Assembly (NCBI GenBank): GCA_031275535.1
Contig: JAISOR010000027.1
Coordinates: 1-12,560, forward strand
Length of the DNA stretch: 12,560 nucleotides
Source of the DNA: Treponema sp.
Lineage (GTDB): Bacteria > Spirochaetota > Spirochaetia > Treponematales > Breznakiellaceae
Direction: 5' to 3'
Every line of letters starts with the position of its first letter. Within the stretch, counting starts at the first letter, position 1. Positions 1 to 6,753 of this stretch are shown piece by piece. The notes under the pieces are model-generated. The model did not search any database. It was not told where the DNA came from and saw only the letters and a list, made by a program, of their open reading frames with translations. The position numbers and the translations under genes are program-made.

Positions 1-802
1 GCAGACAGGAAAAGTTCTCCGGGATATGGGAGTCGTAGACCCCGTGTTCGTTGAGGGCCCAGCCTATGCTTTCCGTGATGGTTTTGCCGTGGTACCGGAG
101 GGCCTCGAAACGGAAAAAGGCCGCCCGCAGGGTTTCCCCCTCGGTGGGGGGGAATGTGCGGCGGCTGAACATCTTTTCTATCCCCTTCCAGGGAAAGGCA
201 AGCTCCACGGTCCATCCCTTATCGATATGGGAGGGGTTGTTGATCCTCCCCTGAACCTGTACCGCGGTTTTAAGGCCGGGGAAGTCATAGTCCATAAAGG
301 CCCACCGTTTTCCCCGGCGGTGCCTGCCGTACCGGAGGGGATCCTGGAATCCGCCCAGGACATCCACATTCCTGGAATATAGATCGAATTCCGGGGTATT
401 AAAACGGCCCTCCCGTTTCAGGGCGTCCTGGTAAATAAAAAAAACCTCGTATATAGTATTAAGGGCGTTTATCTCAAATTCATAATAACAGTCTTCCCCG
501 TCTAAAAAGACCTCCACGTCGTTATCAAACCAGATAAAGGAATCCCGTTCCGTAAAGCTTGCCTGTACCGCGGGCTCCTCAATCCAAAAGGCGATGTAGA
601 GATTTTTATCGTCCCATAGGGCCGCCATCCTGGTGTCCATGAATCCCGGCTCTCCGCTCACCAGATCGACAAAACGGCGGGATTTCTGGGCCGTACTCCA
701 GGCGGATTTTTCCAAATTTCCGTCAATAACAATAGGTTCCGAAGTCCGGCGGCAAACATAGTGGGCAATCCGTTCCTCCGGTAAGGGGTGTATAGTATTC
801 AT
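1..802 (-). CDS. CBM9-like carbohydrate-binding protein, 3' end cut by the window edge
   Basis: The minus-strand frame from the ATG at 802-800 is open through 267 codons to the left edge without a stop. Seen: IVIDG (24-28), ALWDDKNLYIAF (61-72), RDSFIWFDNDVEVFL (86-100), YYEFEINALNT (106-116), DKGWTVELAFPW (194-205) and a final SHIPENF (258-264). This order matches the carbohydrate-binding family 9-like fold, a beta-sandwich found in xylanases and in stand-alone bacterial proteins. The last motif normally lies close to the C-terminus, so probably only a few residues are missing. No signal peptide or membrane segment is visible, so a cytoplasmic location is inferred. The ligand cannot be told. 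The gene is divergent from the reductase at 881. No Shine-Dalgarno sequence precedes the ATG, and the best promoter places transcription start almost on it. Family call fairly sure; function unknown. Confidence 0.85.
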   Translation of the reverse strand, partial: MNTIHPLPEERIAHYVCRRTSEPIVIDGNLEKSAWSTAQKSRRFVDLVSGEPGFMDTRMAALWDDKNLYIAFWIEEPAVQASFTERDSFIWFDNDVEVFLDGEDCYYEFEINALNTIYEVFFIYQDALKREGRFNTPEFDLYSRNVDVLGGFQDPLRYGRHRRGKRWAFMDYDFPGLKTAVQVQGRINNPSHIDKGWTVELAFPWKGIEKMFSRRTFPPTEGETLRAAFFRFEALRYHGKTITESIGWALNEHGVYDSHIPENFSCL

Positions 803-838
803 ATTCTTAACTATAAGGCCTGGATGCCCACAGTTCAA
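803..838 (-). promoter_or_regulatory. Sigma-70-like promoter of the CBM9-like gene
   Basis: On the minus strand TTGAAC (838-833) and TATAGT (815-810) are separated by exactly 17 nt. They match the consensus at 4/6 and 5/6 positions. The start of transcription would fall at about 803-804, next to the ATG at 802, which suggests a leaderless message. Pattern match only. Confidence 0.55.
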
Positions 839-843
839 GATAC

Positions 844-872
844 TTGCTTTTGATCCCCAAACCCCCCATGAT
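844..872 (+). promoter_or_regulatory. Possible promoter of the aldo/keto reductase
   Basis: TTGCTT (844-849) and CATGAT (867-872) are separated by 17 nt, each matching about 4/6 of the consensus. The start of transcription would lie at about 879-880, directly at the ATG at 881. No Shine-Dalgarno sequence is present. The -35 box is 5 bp from that of the divergent promoter, so the two would be back to back. Weak alone, but the spacing is right. Confidence 0.35.
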
Positions 873-880
873 GTTTCTAT

Positions 881-2086
881 ATGCAATTCAAGACAGATAA
901 ACGGTCGGGCAATAATTTGTCTGTCCTGGGATTCGGCTGTATGCGTTTCCCCAAAAATCTGGGCGTCACGGATATGCGGAAGACCGAAGCCCTGGTGATG
1001 GACGCCCTGGGGCAGGGGATAAATTATTTTGATACCGCCTATATATATCCCGGCAGCGAAGAGGCCCTGGGGACGATCTTCGCCAAAAACAGGGTCCGGG
1101 ACCGGGTTTTTATCGCCACCAAACTGCCTCTGATCCTCTGCCGGGGGCCCGGAGATTTTGATAAATTCTTTGATAAAGCGCTGGAGCGGCTGCGGACGGA
1201 TCATATCGATTACTATCTAATGCACATGCTTACCGACCGGGATCTGTGGAATAAGTTCCGTTCCTGGGGTATAGAAGAATGGCTCGGGGCGCAGAAGAAA
1301 AGCGGCAGGATCCGGCAGACGGGGTTTTCTTTTCACGGCAGCAGGGATGAATTTTTACGGATTATCGACGACTATGACTGGGATTTCTGCCAGATCCAGT
1401 ATAACTATTCGGATGAAAATTTTCAGGCCGGGGTCCGGGGGCTAAAGAGGGCCGCCGAAAAGGGGCTCCCGGTTATTGTTATGGAGCCCCTCCTGGGGGG
1501 GAAACTCGCCGGGGGCCTCCCGGCGGAGGCGGTCCGGCTTTTTAAGCAGGCCGACGGGGCCCTGTCTCCCGCGGCCTGGGCCCTGCGCTGGCTTTGGAAT
1601 CAGGAGGAGGTGACGGTGGTCCTTTCCGGCATGAGCACCCCGGAGCAACTGGCGGAAAACCTTAAAACCGCGGATGCCGCCCGGCCGGGCATGCTTGGGG
1701 AGGCGGAACAGGAGGTCTTTCGCCGGGTCCTGGGGGTATTCAACGCCTCCTATAAGATTCACTGCACGGGCTGTAATTACTGTATGCCCTGCCCCAGGCA
1801 TGTTAATATCCCCGCCTGCTTTGCCGCCTACAATGCCTCCTATTCCATGGGCTTTGTCGCGGGGATGCAGCAGTATATTACCAGTACCGCCTCGGCGAGT
1901 TCGGAAAATACCGGCGGCGCCGGTCTCTGCATCCGCTGCGGCAGATGCGAAGAACACTGTCCCCAGCATCTGCCCATTATCCGGTCCCTTAGGGATGTGC
2001 GGAAGCGGATGGAACCCTTCTGGGTCCGGGGAATCATCGCCCTTGCCCGGAAGGTGCTGGGAAAATCGAGGGCGGGCCCTGCCTAA
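881..2086 (+). CDS. Aldo/keto reductase with C-terminal double 4Fe-4S domain
   Basis: The 401-residue protein has an aldo/keto reductase TIM barrel followed by a ferredoxin-like tail. The catalytic tetrad of the superfamily is visible: D51 and Y54 in FDTAY, K81 in ATKLP, H115 in YLMHM. Also seen are LGFGCMR (16-22) near the N-terminus and the GFSFHG strand (148-153). The tail carries C295-x2-C298-x2-C301-x2-C304-P and C350-x2-C353-x2-C356-x3-C360-P, which should hold two iron-sulfur clusters. This architecture is widespread in anaerobes and is annotated as 'aldo/keto reductase, 4Fe-4S binding'. The physiological substrate is generally unknown; the clusters suggest electron exchange with a ferredoxin-type donor. 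Length is normal and all ligands are intact. The start at 881 fits the family N-terminus despite the missing Shine-Dalgarno sequence. Cytoplasmic. Confidence 0.93.
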   Translation: MQFKTDKRSGNNLSVLGFGCMRFPKNLGVTDMRKTEALVMDALGQGINYFDTAYIYPGSEEALGTIFAKNRVRDRVFIATKLPLILCRGPGDFDKFFDKALERLRTDHIDYYLMHMLTDRDLWNKFRSWGIEEWLGAQKKSGRIRQTGFSFHGSRDEFLRIIDDYDWDFCQIQYNYSDENFQAGVRGLKRAAEKGLPVIVMEPLLGGKLAGGLPAEAVRLFKQADGALSPAAWALRWLWNQEEVTVVLSGMSTPEQLAENLKTADAARPGMLGEAEQEVFRRVLGVFNASYKIHCTGCNYCMPCPRHVNIPACFAAYNASYSMGFVAGMQQYITSTASASSENTGGAGLCIRCGRCEEHCPQHLPIIRSLRDVRKRMEPFWVRGIIALARKVLGKSRAGPA

Positions 2087-2194
2087 ACCGCCGCCGCGCT
2101 CCCCCAGGCCAAAACCTCGGGCATTGCAGCCCCATTTCTAAAAAAAAGCTCCTCCCATTAAAGCATTCTACGCAATGACCCCCTTATAGAGGAT

Positions 2195-2200
2195 AGGAGG
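2195..2200 (+). promoter_or_regulatory. Strong ribosome binding site of the PDDEXK-family gene
   Basis: A perfect AGGAGG lies 7 nt before the ATG at 2208. It is the strongest such site in the window and fixes the start. The rest of the 121-bp gap before this gene shows no convincing promoter or terminator. Confidence 0.8.
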
Positions 2201-2207
2201 AACGCAT

Positions 2208-3188
2208 ATGAAACCTATCCAATTTGGGGAAAACGAAAAGATCCCCGACCTTTGTCAGGATGCGGTCTTTAAGGCTGTGCTGACCAAAGACACGCCCCCT
2301 TCCCGGGCCGCCCGGGATAAACTCCTCTCCGCCGTCATCAACGAGCCCGTCCATGTCCTTAGCATCAACGCCAACGAAGCGCCCATCCGGGGCCTGGGGG
2401 ACCGCCAAATCCGCTTCGACATGAATCTCATATTGGCCGGTGGAGAACTGGCCAATGTGGAGATAACCAAGGACCCCAACCCCTATGAAGTGCTCAGGAT
2501 GGAGTATTACCTGGCCGAGCTCTATACGGGGCAGGAGATCCACGGGAATGATCTAAGCTACCAGGACCTGAAGAAGACCTGGCAGATATCCTTCCTGGCC
2601 AACCGGAACCTGTTTTCCGATAAATCGCTGATCCACCGGTTTACGTATTATGACCAGGAACACGGGGTAGAATTAGGTGGACGGACTGAAATAATCACGG
2701 TAGAATTGAAGAAGGTGGATGAAGCCGTGGAGCGGGGGATAGCGGGGATGAGCCTTGCGGAACTGTGGGCGTATTTTTTCCGGTATGGAGCGGACCGGAG
2801 CAAACGGCGGCAGATAAACGAGATACTGGCTATGGAGGAGGGAATAGCGATGGCAGGACAGGTGGTACAGGGATTCACGAAACGCCAGCTGGCGTTATTT
2901 CGGCAGATCAGCAAAGAGAAGTGGGAGACTGACATGCGGAGCCAACTGGTGTATGAGCGGGAGGAAGCCCGGAAAGCGGGCCGGGTGGAGGGCATGGAAG
3001 CGGGCCGGGCCGAAGGCATGGAAGCGGGCCGGGCCGAAGGCATGGAAGCGGGCCGGACCGAAGGCATGGAAGCGGGCCGGGCCAAGGCGGTGAAAATGTT
3101 GCGGAAACACGGTATGGCCCCTGAGCAGATAGCCGAAACTCTGGAACTGCCGCCGGATGTCGTTCTGGCTTATCTGAAGACCGAATAG
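2208..3188 (+). CDS. PD-(D/E)XK nuclease-family (Rpn/PDDEXK_2-like) protein
   Basis: The 326-residue protein resembles the family usually annotated 'PD-(D/E)XK nuclease family transposase' (recombination-promoting nuclease, Rpn-like). Seen: an N-terminal DAVFKAVL helix (18-25), IRFDMN with D71, then NVEITK with E85 and K88, followed by RMEYYLAELYTGQ (97-109) and the conserved-looking LKKTWQISFL (121-130). In relatives as I recall them the second acidic site reads E-M-Q or E-M-S; here it is E-I-T, so the usual third catalytic side chain is altered. Residues 257-292 form a MEAGRAEG repeat, a charged helix, and the last 35 residues (KMLRKHGMAPEQIAETLELPPDVVLAYLK region) look like a small helical DNA-binding-type module. 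Rpn proteins are known to promote RecA-independent recombination. Whether this copy is an active nuclease is unclear. It is probably mobile accessory DNA, although no terminal inverted repeats flank it. Confidence 0.85.
   Translation: MKPIQFGENEKIPDLCQDAVFKAVLTKDTPPSRAARDKLLSAVINEPVHVLSINANEAPIRGLGDRQIRFDMNLILAGGELANVEITKDPNPYEVLRMEYYLAELYTGQEIHGNDLSYQDLKKTWQISFLANRNLFSDKSLIHRFTYYDQEHGVELGGRTEIITVELKKVDEAVERGIAGMSLAELWAYFFRYGADRSKRRQINEILAMEEGIAMAGQVVQGFTKRQLALFRQISKEKWETDMRSQLVYEREEARKAGRVEGMEAGRAEGMEAGRAEGMEAGRTEGMEAGRAKAVKMLRKHGMAPEQIAETLELPPDVVLAYLKTE
2976..3083 (+). repeat. In-frame 24-bp tandem repeat, four full units plus a partial
   Basis: Units begin at 2976, 3000, 3024, 3048 and a partial one at 3072. 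Each full unit encodes AGRxEGME. Units 2 and 3 are identical; units 1 and 4 differ by single-base or few-base changes. The repeat length is a multiple of three, so copy-number change would lengthen or shorten the coiled, charged linker without a frameshift. There are no unique spacers, so this is not a CRISPR. Confidence 0.95.
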
Positions 3189-3254
3189 CCGGAGCTTTCC
3201 AATCCCCGGCCTAGACCCATCGGCAAAAGCCGCCGCGGAGAAAGAAATTGCCCC

Positions 3255-3276
3255 CCCCGCCGAAGCTTCGGCGGGG
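3255..3276. repeat. Perfect 22-bp palindrome
   Basis: An 11-bp arm ending in CGAAG is followed directly by its exact complement, centred on the AAGCTT between 3265 and 3266. No T-run follows on either strand, so a classical terminator is unlikely, although it is placed 67 bp after the PDDEXK gene stop codon. Confidence 0.9.
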
Positions 3277-3305
3277 CGGATACGGAAAAAGGAATAGCCC
3301 CCATT

Positions 3306-3340
3306 CCCCGGGTAAAAGCATCTGCTTTTACTTTGCGGGG
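3306..3340. repeat. Hairpin with A+T-rich inner stem
   Basis: GTAAAAGCA (3312-3320) pairs with TGCTTTTAC (3323-3331) around a 2-nt loop. CCCCG (3306-3310) pairs with CGGGG (3336-3340) as an outer clamp. No T-run follows. Confidence 0.75.
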
Positions 3341-3410
3341 AGCGAGGGGGCGAGGAAATCTGTCGATTAGCAGCCGTATTATGCGAGGAACAGCCTCTTC
3401 CCCCCGTGTA

Positions 3411-3642
3411 AGGAAAGGCCGGGCAGTATCTTGGTATATATCCGGGATACCCCCGAGAAATGCACCGGTACGGTGAAGAAAAACCTGGTGGGGTGGCGGT
3501 GTCAAAGCCATAGGGGGGACCCGTTGGGGGGTCCCCTATTGCTTTGACAGCCGCCAGGACCCCAATTAATTTCCTCCCCGTACCGGTGAAACTCCTGAAA
3601 AGTATCCCGGATAAAGAGTAAACGCTTTGCCCGGCCTTTCCT
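3411..3642. repeat. Long imperfect inverted repeat (about 232 bp) upstream of fusA
   Basis: The two halves are imperfect reverse complements, with matching blocks in mirrored order: 3411-3425 with 3628-3642 (15/15), 3439-3450 with 3602-3613 (12/12), 3463-3473 with 3578-3588 (11/11), 3490-3499 with 3551-3563 (with a 3-nt bulge), 3500-3508 with 3541-3549 (9/9), and 3515-3522 with 3529-3536 next to a 6-nt loop. Spacers between the blocks are similar in length on both sides but have diverged in sequence. An RNA copy would form one long rod with internal loops. Candidates are a miniature inverted-repeat element, two repeat units inserted head to head, or a structured leader or small RNA. No obvious target-site duplication flanks it. 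The fusA promoter starts 2 bp beyond its right end. Confidence 0.85.
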
Positions 3643-3643
3643 C

Positions 3644-3672
3644 TTGAAACTTATTGCAATTCTTACTATATT
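3644..3672 (+). promoter_or_regulatory. Sigma-70-like promoter of fusA
   Basis: TTGAAA (3644-3649) and TATATT (3667-3672) are separated by exactly 17 nt, each matching 5/6 of the consensus, in an A+T-rich segment. The start of transcription would be near 3679, giving a leader of about 95 nt before the fusA ATG. Confidence 0.65.
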
Positions 3673-3774
3673 ATCACAATTAAAAGCGTCTATTATCATT
3701 TTGTTCTGTATTATGGCGTTTAGAATAACCAGAATATAACCGTCCCGGGGGCGGATGTAAGGAGTATGTAGAAG

Positions 3775-5859
3775 ATGGGCATCGACATAGAAAAGATGCG
3801 GAATATTGGAATCAGCGCGCATATCGACTCGGGAAAAACGACCCTTTCCGAGCGTATTCTGTTTTATAGCAATAAAATCCATGCCATCCACGAGGTTCGC
3901 GGTAAAGACGGGGTCGGTGCGACCATGGATCACATGGAACTTGAGCGGGAACGGGGTATCACCATCCAATCCGCGGCCACCCAGGTTGAATGGAAGGACT
4001 ATACCATCAACTTGATTGATACCCCCGGCCATGTGGATTTTACCATTGAGGTTGAGCGGTCCCTGCGGGTCCTTGACGGGGCTATCCTGGTTCTCTGCGC
4101 CGTAGGGGGCGTCCAGTCCCAGTCCATCACGGTGGACAGGCAGCTTAAACGCTACCATGTGCCCCGGATTGCCTTTATCAACAAATGCGACCGTACCGGG
4201 GCCAATCCTTTTAAGGTCCGGCTCCAGCTCCGGGAAAAACTCGGGCTTAATGCGGTATTGATTCAGCTTCCCATTGGTTTGGAGGACAAGCTTGAGGGCG
4301 TGGTGGACCTTATTACCATGAAGGCCGTGTATTTTGACGGCGATCAGGGAACCCAGATCCGCCATGCCGAGATCCCCCCCCACTTAAAGGCCGATGCGGA
4401 AAAATACCGGGAAGAATTAATCGATGCGGTATCCCTCTTTTCCGATGAGCTGGCGGAGCTGTTTTTGGGCGGAGAGGCCATCCCCGAGGATCTGATCCAC
4501 GCCGCCATCCGAAAGGGGACCCTGGCGGAGTCCTTTGTGCCGGTGATGATAGGCTCGGCCTATAAAAACAAGGGCATCCAGCTCCTCCTGGACGGGGTTG
4601 TCAATTATCTGCCGGACCCCAGGGAGGTCAAAAATTACGCCCTGGATCTGGATCATAATGAAGAGCGGAAGGAGCTTCAGGCGGATGATAAAAGCCCCAC
4701 CGTGGCCCTGGGCTTTAAACTGGAAGACGGCCAATACGGCCAGCTTACCTATGTACGGATCTACCAGGGCGCCCTTAGAAAGGGGGAGGAGCTTCTGAAT
4801 ACCCGGGCGCGGAAAAAATTCAAGGTGGGGCGCCTGGTCAGGATGCACGCCGATGATATGGAAGATATTACCGAAGGATACCCCGGCGATATTGTAGCCC
4901 TTTTTGGGGTGGACTGCGCCTCGGGGGATACCTTTTGCGGGGGCGGGCTTAATTATGCCATGTCTTCCATGTACGTCCCGGATCCGGTAATTTCCCTGGC
5001 CATTACCCCCAGGGACAAGAAATCGGCGGATCAGATGGCCAAGGCCCTGAATCGTTTTACCAAGGAAGATCCCACCTTTCAGACCTATGTGGACCCCGAG
5101 TCCAACCAGACCATCATTAAGGGAATGGGGGAGCTTCACCTGGAGGTTTACATCGAGCGGATGCGCCGGGAGTATAAATGCGAGGTAGATACCGGTATGC
5201 CCCAGGTGGCCTACCGGGAAGCCATTACCCAGCGGGCGGAATTTAACTATACCCATAAGAAGCAGACCGGCGGTTCCGGCCAATACGGACGGGTGGCGGG
5301 CTATATGGAGCCCTTTGACGGCGGAGATTATGAATTTGTGGACAATATCAAGGGCGGGGCCATACCCAACGAGTTTATCCCCAGTTGCGACAAGGGATTC
5401 AAGGAAGCCCTTAAGCGGGGCACCCTTATCGGGTTCCCCATTGTAAACATCCGCTGCGTAATCAACGACGGGCAATCCCATCCCGTAGATTCTTCAGACA
5501 TCGCCTTCCAGATGGCCGCTATTGGCGCCTTTCGGGAAGCCTATAACAAGGCCAGGCCCTGTATTTTGGAACCCATCATGAAGGTTGCGGTGGAGGGCCC
5601 CACGGAATTCCAGGGGAATATCTTTGCTTCTATTAACCAGCGCCGGGGTATTATTTCCGCCTCCACCGAAGACGGAACTTTCTCCCGGGTCGAGGCGGAA
5701 GTCCCCTTAAGTGAGATGTTTGGTTATTCTACGGTCCTTAGGTCCTTGACCCAGGGCAAGGCTGAGTTTACCATGGAATTTGAGAAGTATGGAAAAGTTC
5801 CCTCCGGCATCTCCGAGACCCTCATTAAGGACTATGCAGACAAACGGAACGCCCGGTAG
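3775..5859 (+). CDS. fusA: Elongation factor G, mitochondrial-like (spirochaete) subtype
   Basis: This 694-residue translational GTPase drives movement of tRNA and mRNA through the ribosome after peptide bond formation. GTPase motifs seen: AHIDSGKTT (15-23, P-loop), RGITI (60-64, switch I), DTPGH (82-86), NKCD (136-139) and GSA (260-262). Domain II lies at about 300-400, domain III to about 485, domain IV includes [15 protein letters not shown], and domain V includes [20 protein letters not shown]. The start [17 protein letters not shown] plus [14 protein letters not shown] is typical of the mtEFG1/spdEFG1 branch found in spirochaetes and planctomycetes. In Borrelia, by established work, this type translocates while a second paralog recycles ribosomes. 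AAGGAG (3759-3764) lies 10 nt before the ATG. A promoter lies at 3644-3672. All domains are intact. Confidence 0.97.
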   Translation: MGIDIEKMRNIGISAHIDSGKTTLSERILFYSNKIHAIHEVRGKDGVGATMDHMELERERGITIQSAATQVEWKDYTINLIDTPGHVDFTIEVERSLRVLDGAILVLCAVGGVQSQSITVDRQLKRYHVPRIAFINKCDRTGANPFKVRLQLREKLGLNAVLIQLPIGLEDKLEGVVDLITMKAVYFDGDQGTQIRHAEIPPHLKADAEKYREELIDAVSLFSDELAELFLGGEAIPEDLIHAAIRKGTLAESFVPVMIGSAYKNKGIQLLLDGVVNYLPDPREVKNYALDLDHNEERKELQADDKSPTVALGFKLEDGQYGQLTYVRIYQGALRKGEELLNTRARKKFKVGRLVRMHADDMEDITEGYPGDIVALFGVDCASGDTFCGGGLNYAMSSMYVPDPVISLAITPRDKKSADQMAKALNRFTKEDPTFQTYVDPESNQTIIKGMGELHLEVYIERMRREYKCEVDTGMPQVAYREAITQRAEFNYTHKKQTGGSGQYGRVAGYMEPFDGGDYEFVDNIKGGAIPNEFIPSCDKGFKEALKRGTLIGFPIVNIRCVINDGQSHPVDSSDIAFQMAAIGAFREAYNKARPCILEPIMKVAVEGPTEFQGNIFASINQRRGIISASTEDGTFSRVEAEVPLSEMFGYSTVLRSLTQGKAEFTMEFEKYGKVPSGISETLIKDYADKRNAR

Positions 5860-5860
5860 A

Positions 5861-5882
5861 GCCCGCGAATCGATGAGCGGGC
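5861..5882 (+). other. Small hairpin between fusA and the ATPase gene
   Basis: GCCCGC (5861-5866) pairs with GCGGGC (5877-5882) around a 10-nt loop, directly after the fusA stop codon. No U-run follows, so it is more likely an mRNA 3'-end stabilising or processing structure than an intrinsic terminator. Confidence 0.5.
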
Positions 5883-5912
5883 GTAACAACATTATGGCAG
5901 AAGGATAAGAAA

Positions 5913-6620
5913 ATGGTTAAGCAGGAACTTATACAGCGAAGTCCGGTCCGTATCTTTGAAAAGTCCATTCATGGAGGACTTAGGGCCGGAGAAATAGGGA
6001 TTATTTCCTCCCCCAGCGGTATCGGCAAAACCTCGGTTTTGGTCCAAATCGCTTTAGATAAACTTTTACAGACCAAGAAGGTTATCCACGTATCCTTTAC
6101 CCAGCATACCGATTATGTCCTCGCCTGGTATGAGGATATTTTTGACGAATTCATAAAAAAGAAGAACCTGGAAAATGTCCGGGAAATAAAAAACGAACTG
6201 ATAAAAAACCGGGTTTTGATGAATTTTAGCCAGGACGGCGTTTCGGGGGATCAGATCCTCCGGAGCCTCCGGGCGATGATACAGGACGGCGGCTTTAATG
6301 CCGAGGCGCTTATCATAGACGGTTTTGATTTTGCCCGGATGGACCGCGAGTGGCTTGGGGCGGTCAAACAATTTGCCGGGGATCTGGGCCTTTCGGTCTG
6401 GTATAGCTGTACCGTATCCGGGGCGCCTCCCTTCTACGACAAACGGGGTATCCCCCACATCATTGCGGACTACATGGATCTGATCGATGTGGTTATTGTC
6501 CTTGAACCCAAGCAGGATCATATTGAGTTAACGGCCTCTAAAGATCGGGGCGCCTATAATCCCGAACACATGGCCCTGCGGCTGGATCCCCGGACCATGC
6601 TGATCCAGGAGAAGTCCTGA
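5913..6620 (+). CDS. Small KaiC/RecA-like P-loop ATPase of unknown role
   Basis: The 235-residue protein has one P-loop domain of the RecA/KaiC type. Seen: HGGLRAGEIGIISSPSGIGKTS (20-41; Walker A with S33 where the canonical pattern has glycine, K39 and T40 present), a strand KVIHVSFTQ (56-64), Walker B EALIIDGFDF (131-140) with D136, and a final strand pair VVIVLEP and IELTASKDRG (193-213), where a K-D-R-x like that of DnaB/KaiC domains may sense ATP. No signal peptide or membrane segment. The Shine-Dalgarno GAAGGA (5900-5905) fits the ATG. The gene lies 53 bp after fusA with no terminator between, so co-transcription is likely, but a link to translation is only suggested by position. I recognise the fold, not a named family. 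Other possibilities are a RadA- or GvpD-like regulator. Function unknown. Confidence 0.8.
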   Translation: MVKQELIQRSPVRIFEKSIHGGLRAGEIGIISSPSGIGKTSVLVQIALDKLLQTKKVIHVSFTQHTDYVLAWYEDIFDEFIKKKNLENVREIKNELIKNRVLMNFSQDGVSGDQILRSLRAMIQDGGFNAEALIIDGFDFARMDREWLGAVKQFAGDLGLSVWYSCTVSGAPPFYDKRGIPHIIADYMDLIDVVIVLEPKQDHIELTASKDRGAYNPEHMALRLDPRTMLIQEKS

Positions 6621-6649
6621 CCTGCGATTTTTACTGAAACCTCTAAGTT

Positions 6650-6678
6650 TGTTCCAAAACCCGGCTGGCTTTGGAACA
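6650..6678. repeat. GTTCCAAA hairpin downstream of the ATPase gene
   Basis: TGTTCCAAA (6650-6658) pairs with TTTGGAACA (6670-6678), 9 bp around an 11-nt loop, 30 bp after the ATPase stop codon. It is placed like a terminator for the fusA unit but lacks an adjacent T-run. The core GTTCCAAAA also occurs in another hairpin at 12510-12546, so it may be a dispersed repeat. Confidence 0.55.
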
Positions 6679-6692
6679 GCCTCATTTCCCCC

Positions 6693-6721
6693 TGGAAAAT
6701 GCCGGAGTAATTGACTATACT
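6693..6721 (+). promoter_or_regulatory. Possible promoter of the NYN-cold-shock gene
   Basis: TGGAAA (6693-6698) and TATACT (6716-6721) are separated by 17 nt. The -10 box matches 5/6 and the -35 about 4/6. A TTGACT at 6711-6716 is also present but has no good -10 partner. The start would lie near 6728, about 26 nt before the ATG. Confidence 0.4.
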
Positions 6722-6753
6722 ACAATTATTAGTTTAACCAAGGACTGAACAAA

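Larger units (their letters stand above)
3189..3774. other. Gene-free stretch rich in inverted repeats
   Basis: No convincing gene lies in these 586 bases on either strand; the open frames present have no recognisable motif and lie across inverted repeats. The left 450 bases hold a 22-bp palindrome (3255-3276), a hairpin (3306-3340), a looser stem pairing GGGGG-C-GAGG (3346-3355) with CCTC-TT-CCCCC (3394-3404), and the large palindrome 3411-3642. The right 130 bases hold the fusA promoter and leader. The stretch begins directly after the PDDEXK-family gene, so the repeats may be non-autonomous mobile or REP-like sequences; this is inference. Confidence 0.7.

Noticed and set aside
26..382. Plus-strand open frame at the left edge
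   Set aside because: It lies opposite the CBM9-like gene, whose minus-strand translation carries several conserved motifs.
2087..2207. Promoter for the PDDEXK gene
   Set aside because: A TTGCAG at 2124-2129 has no acceptable -10 box 16-18 nt downstream; only the ribosome binding site could be supported.
2976..3083. Possible CRISPR-like array of 24-bp units
   Set aside because: Units are directly adjacent with no spacers and stay in frame in a coding sequence.
2648..3085. Minus-strand frame with RPASMPSA repeats
   Set aside because: This is the reverse reading of the 24-bp tandem repeat of the PDDEXK gene, not an independent repeat protein.
3170..3511. Minus-strand 113-codon frame between the PDDEXK gene and fusA
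   Set aside because: It overlaps the end of the PDDEXK gene and crosses several inverted repeats; no Shine-Dalgarno sequence or motif supports it.
3502..4383. Long open frame on the minus strand across the 5' part of fusA
   Set aside because: It is antisense to a clearly conserved EF-G, has no recognisable motif, and its far end runs into the long palindrome. It is explained by codon bias of fusA.
4417..5481. 354-codon minus-strand open frame inside fusA
   Set aside because: Antisense shadow of EF-G domains II-IV with no domain signature.
5861..5882. Intrinsic terminator after fusA
   Set aside because: The hairpin is only 6 bp with a 10-nt loop and is not followed by a T-run, so read-through to the ATPase gene is more likely.
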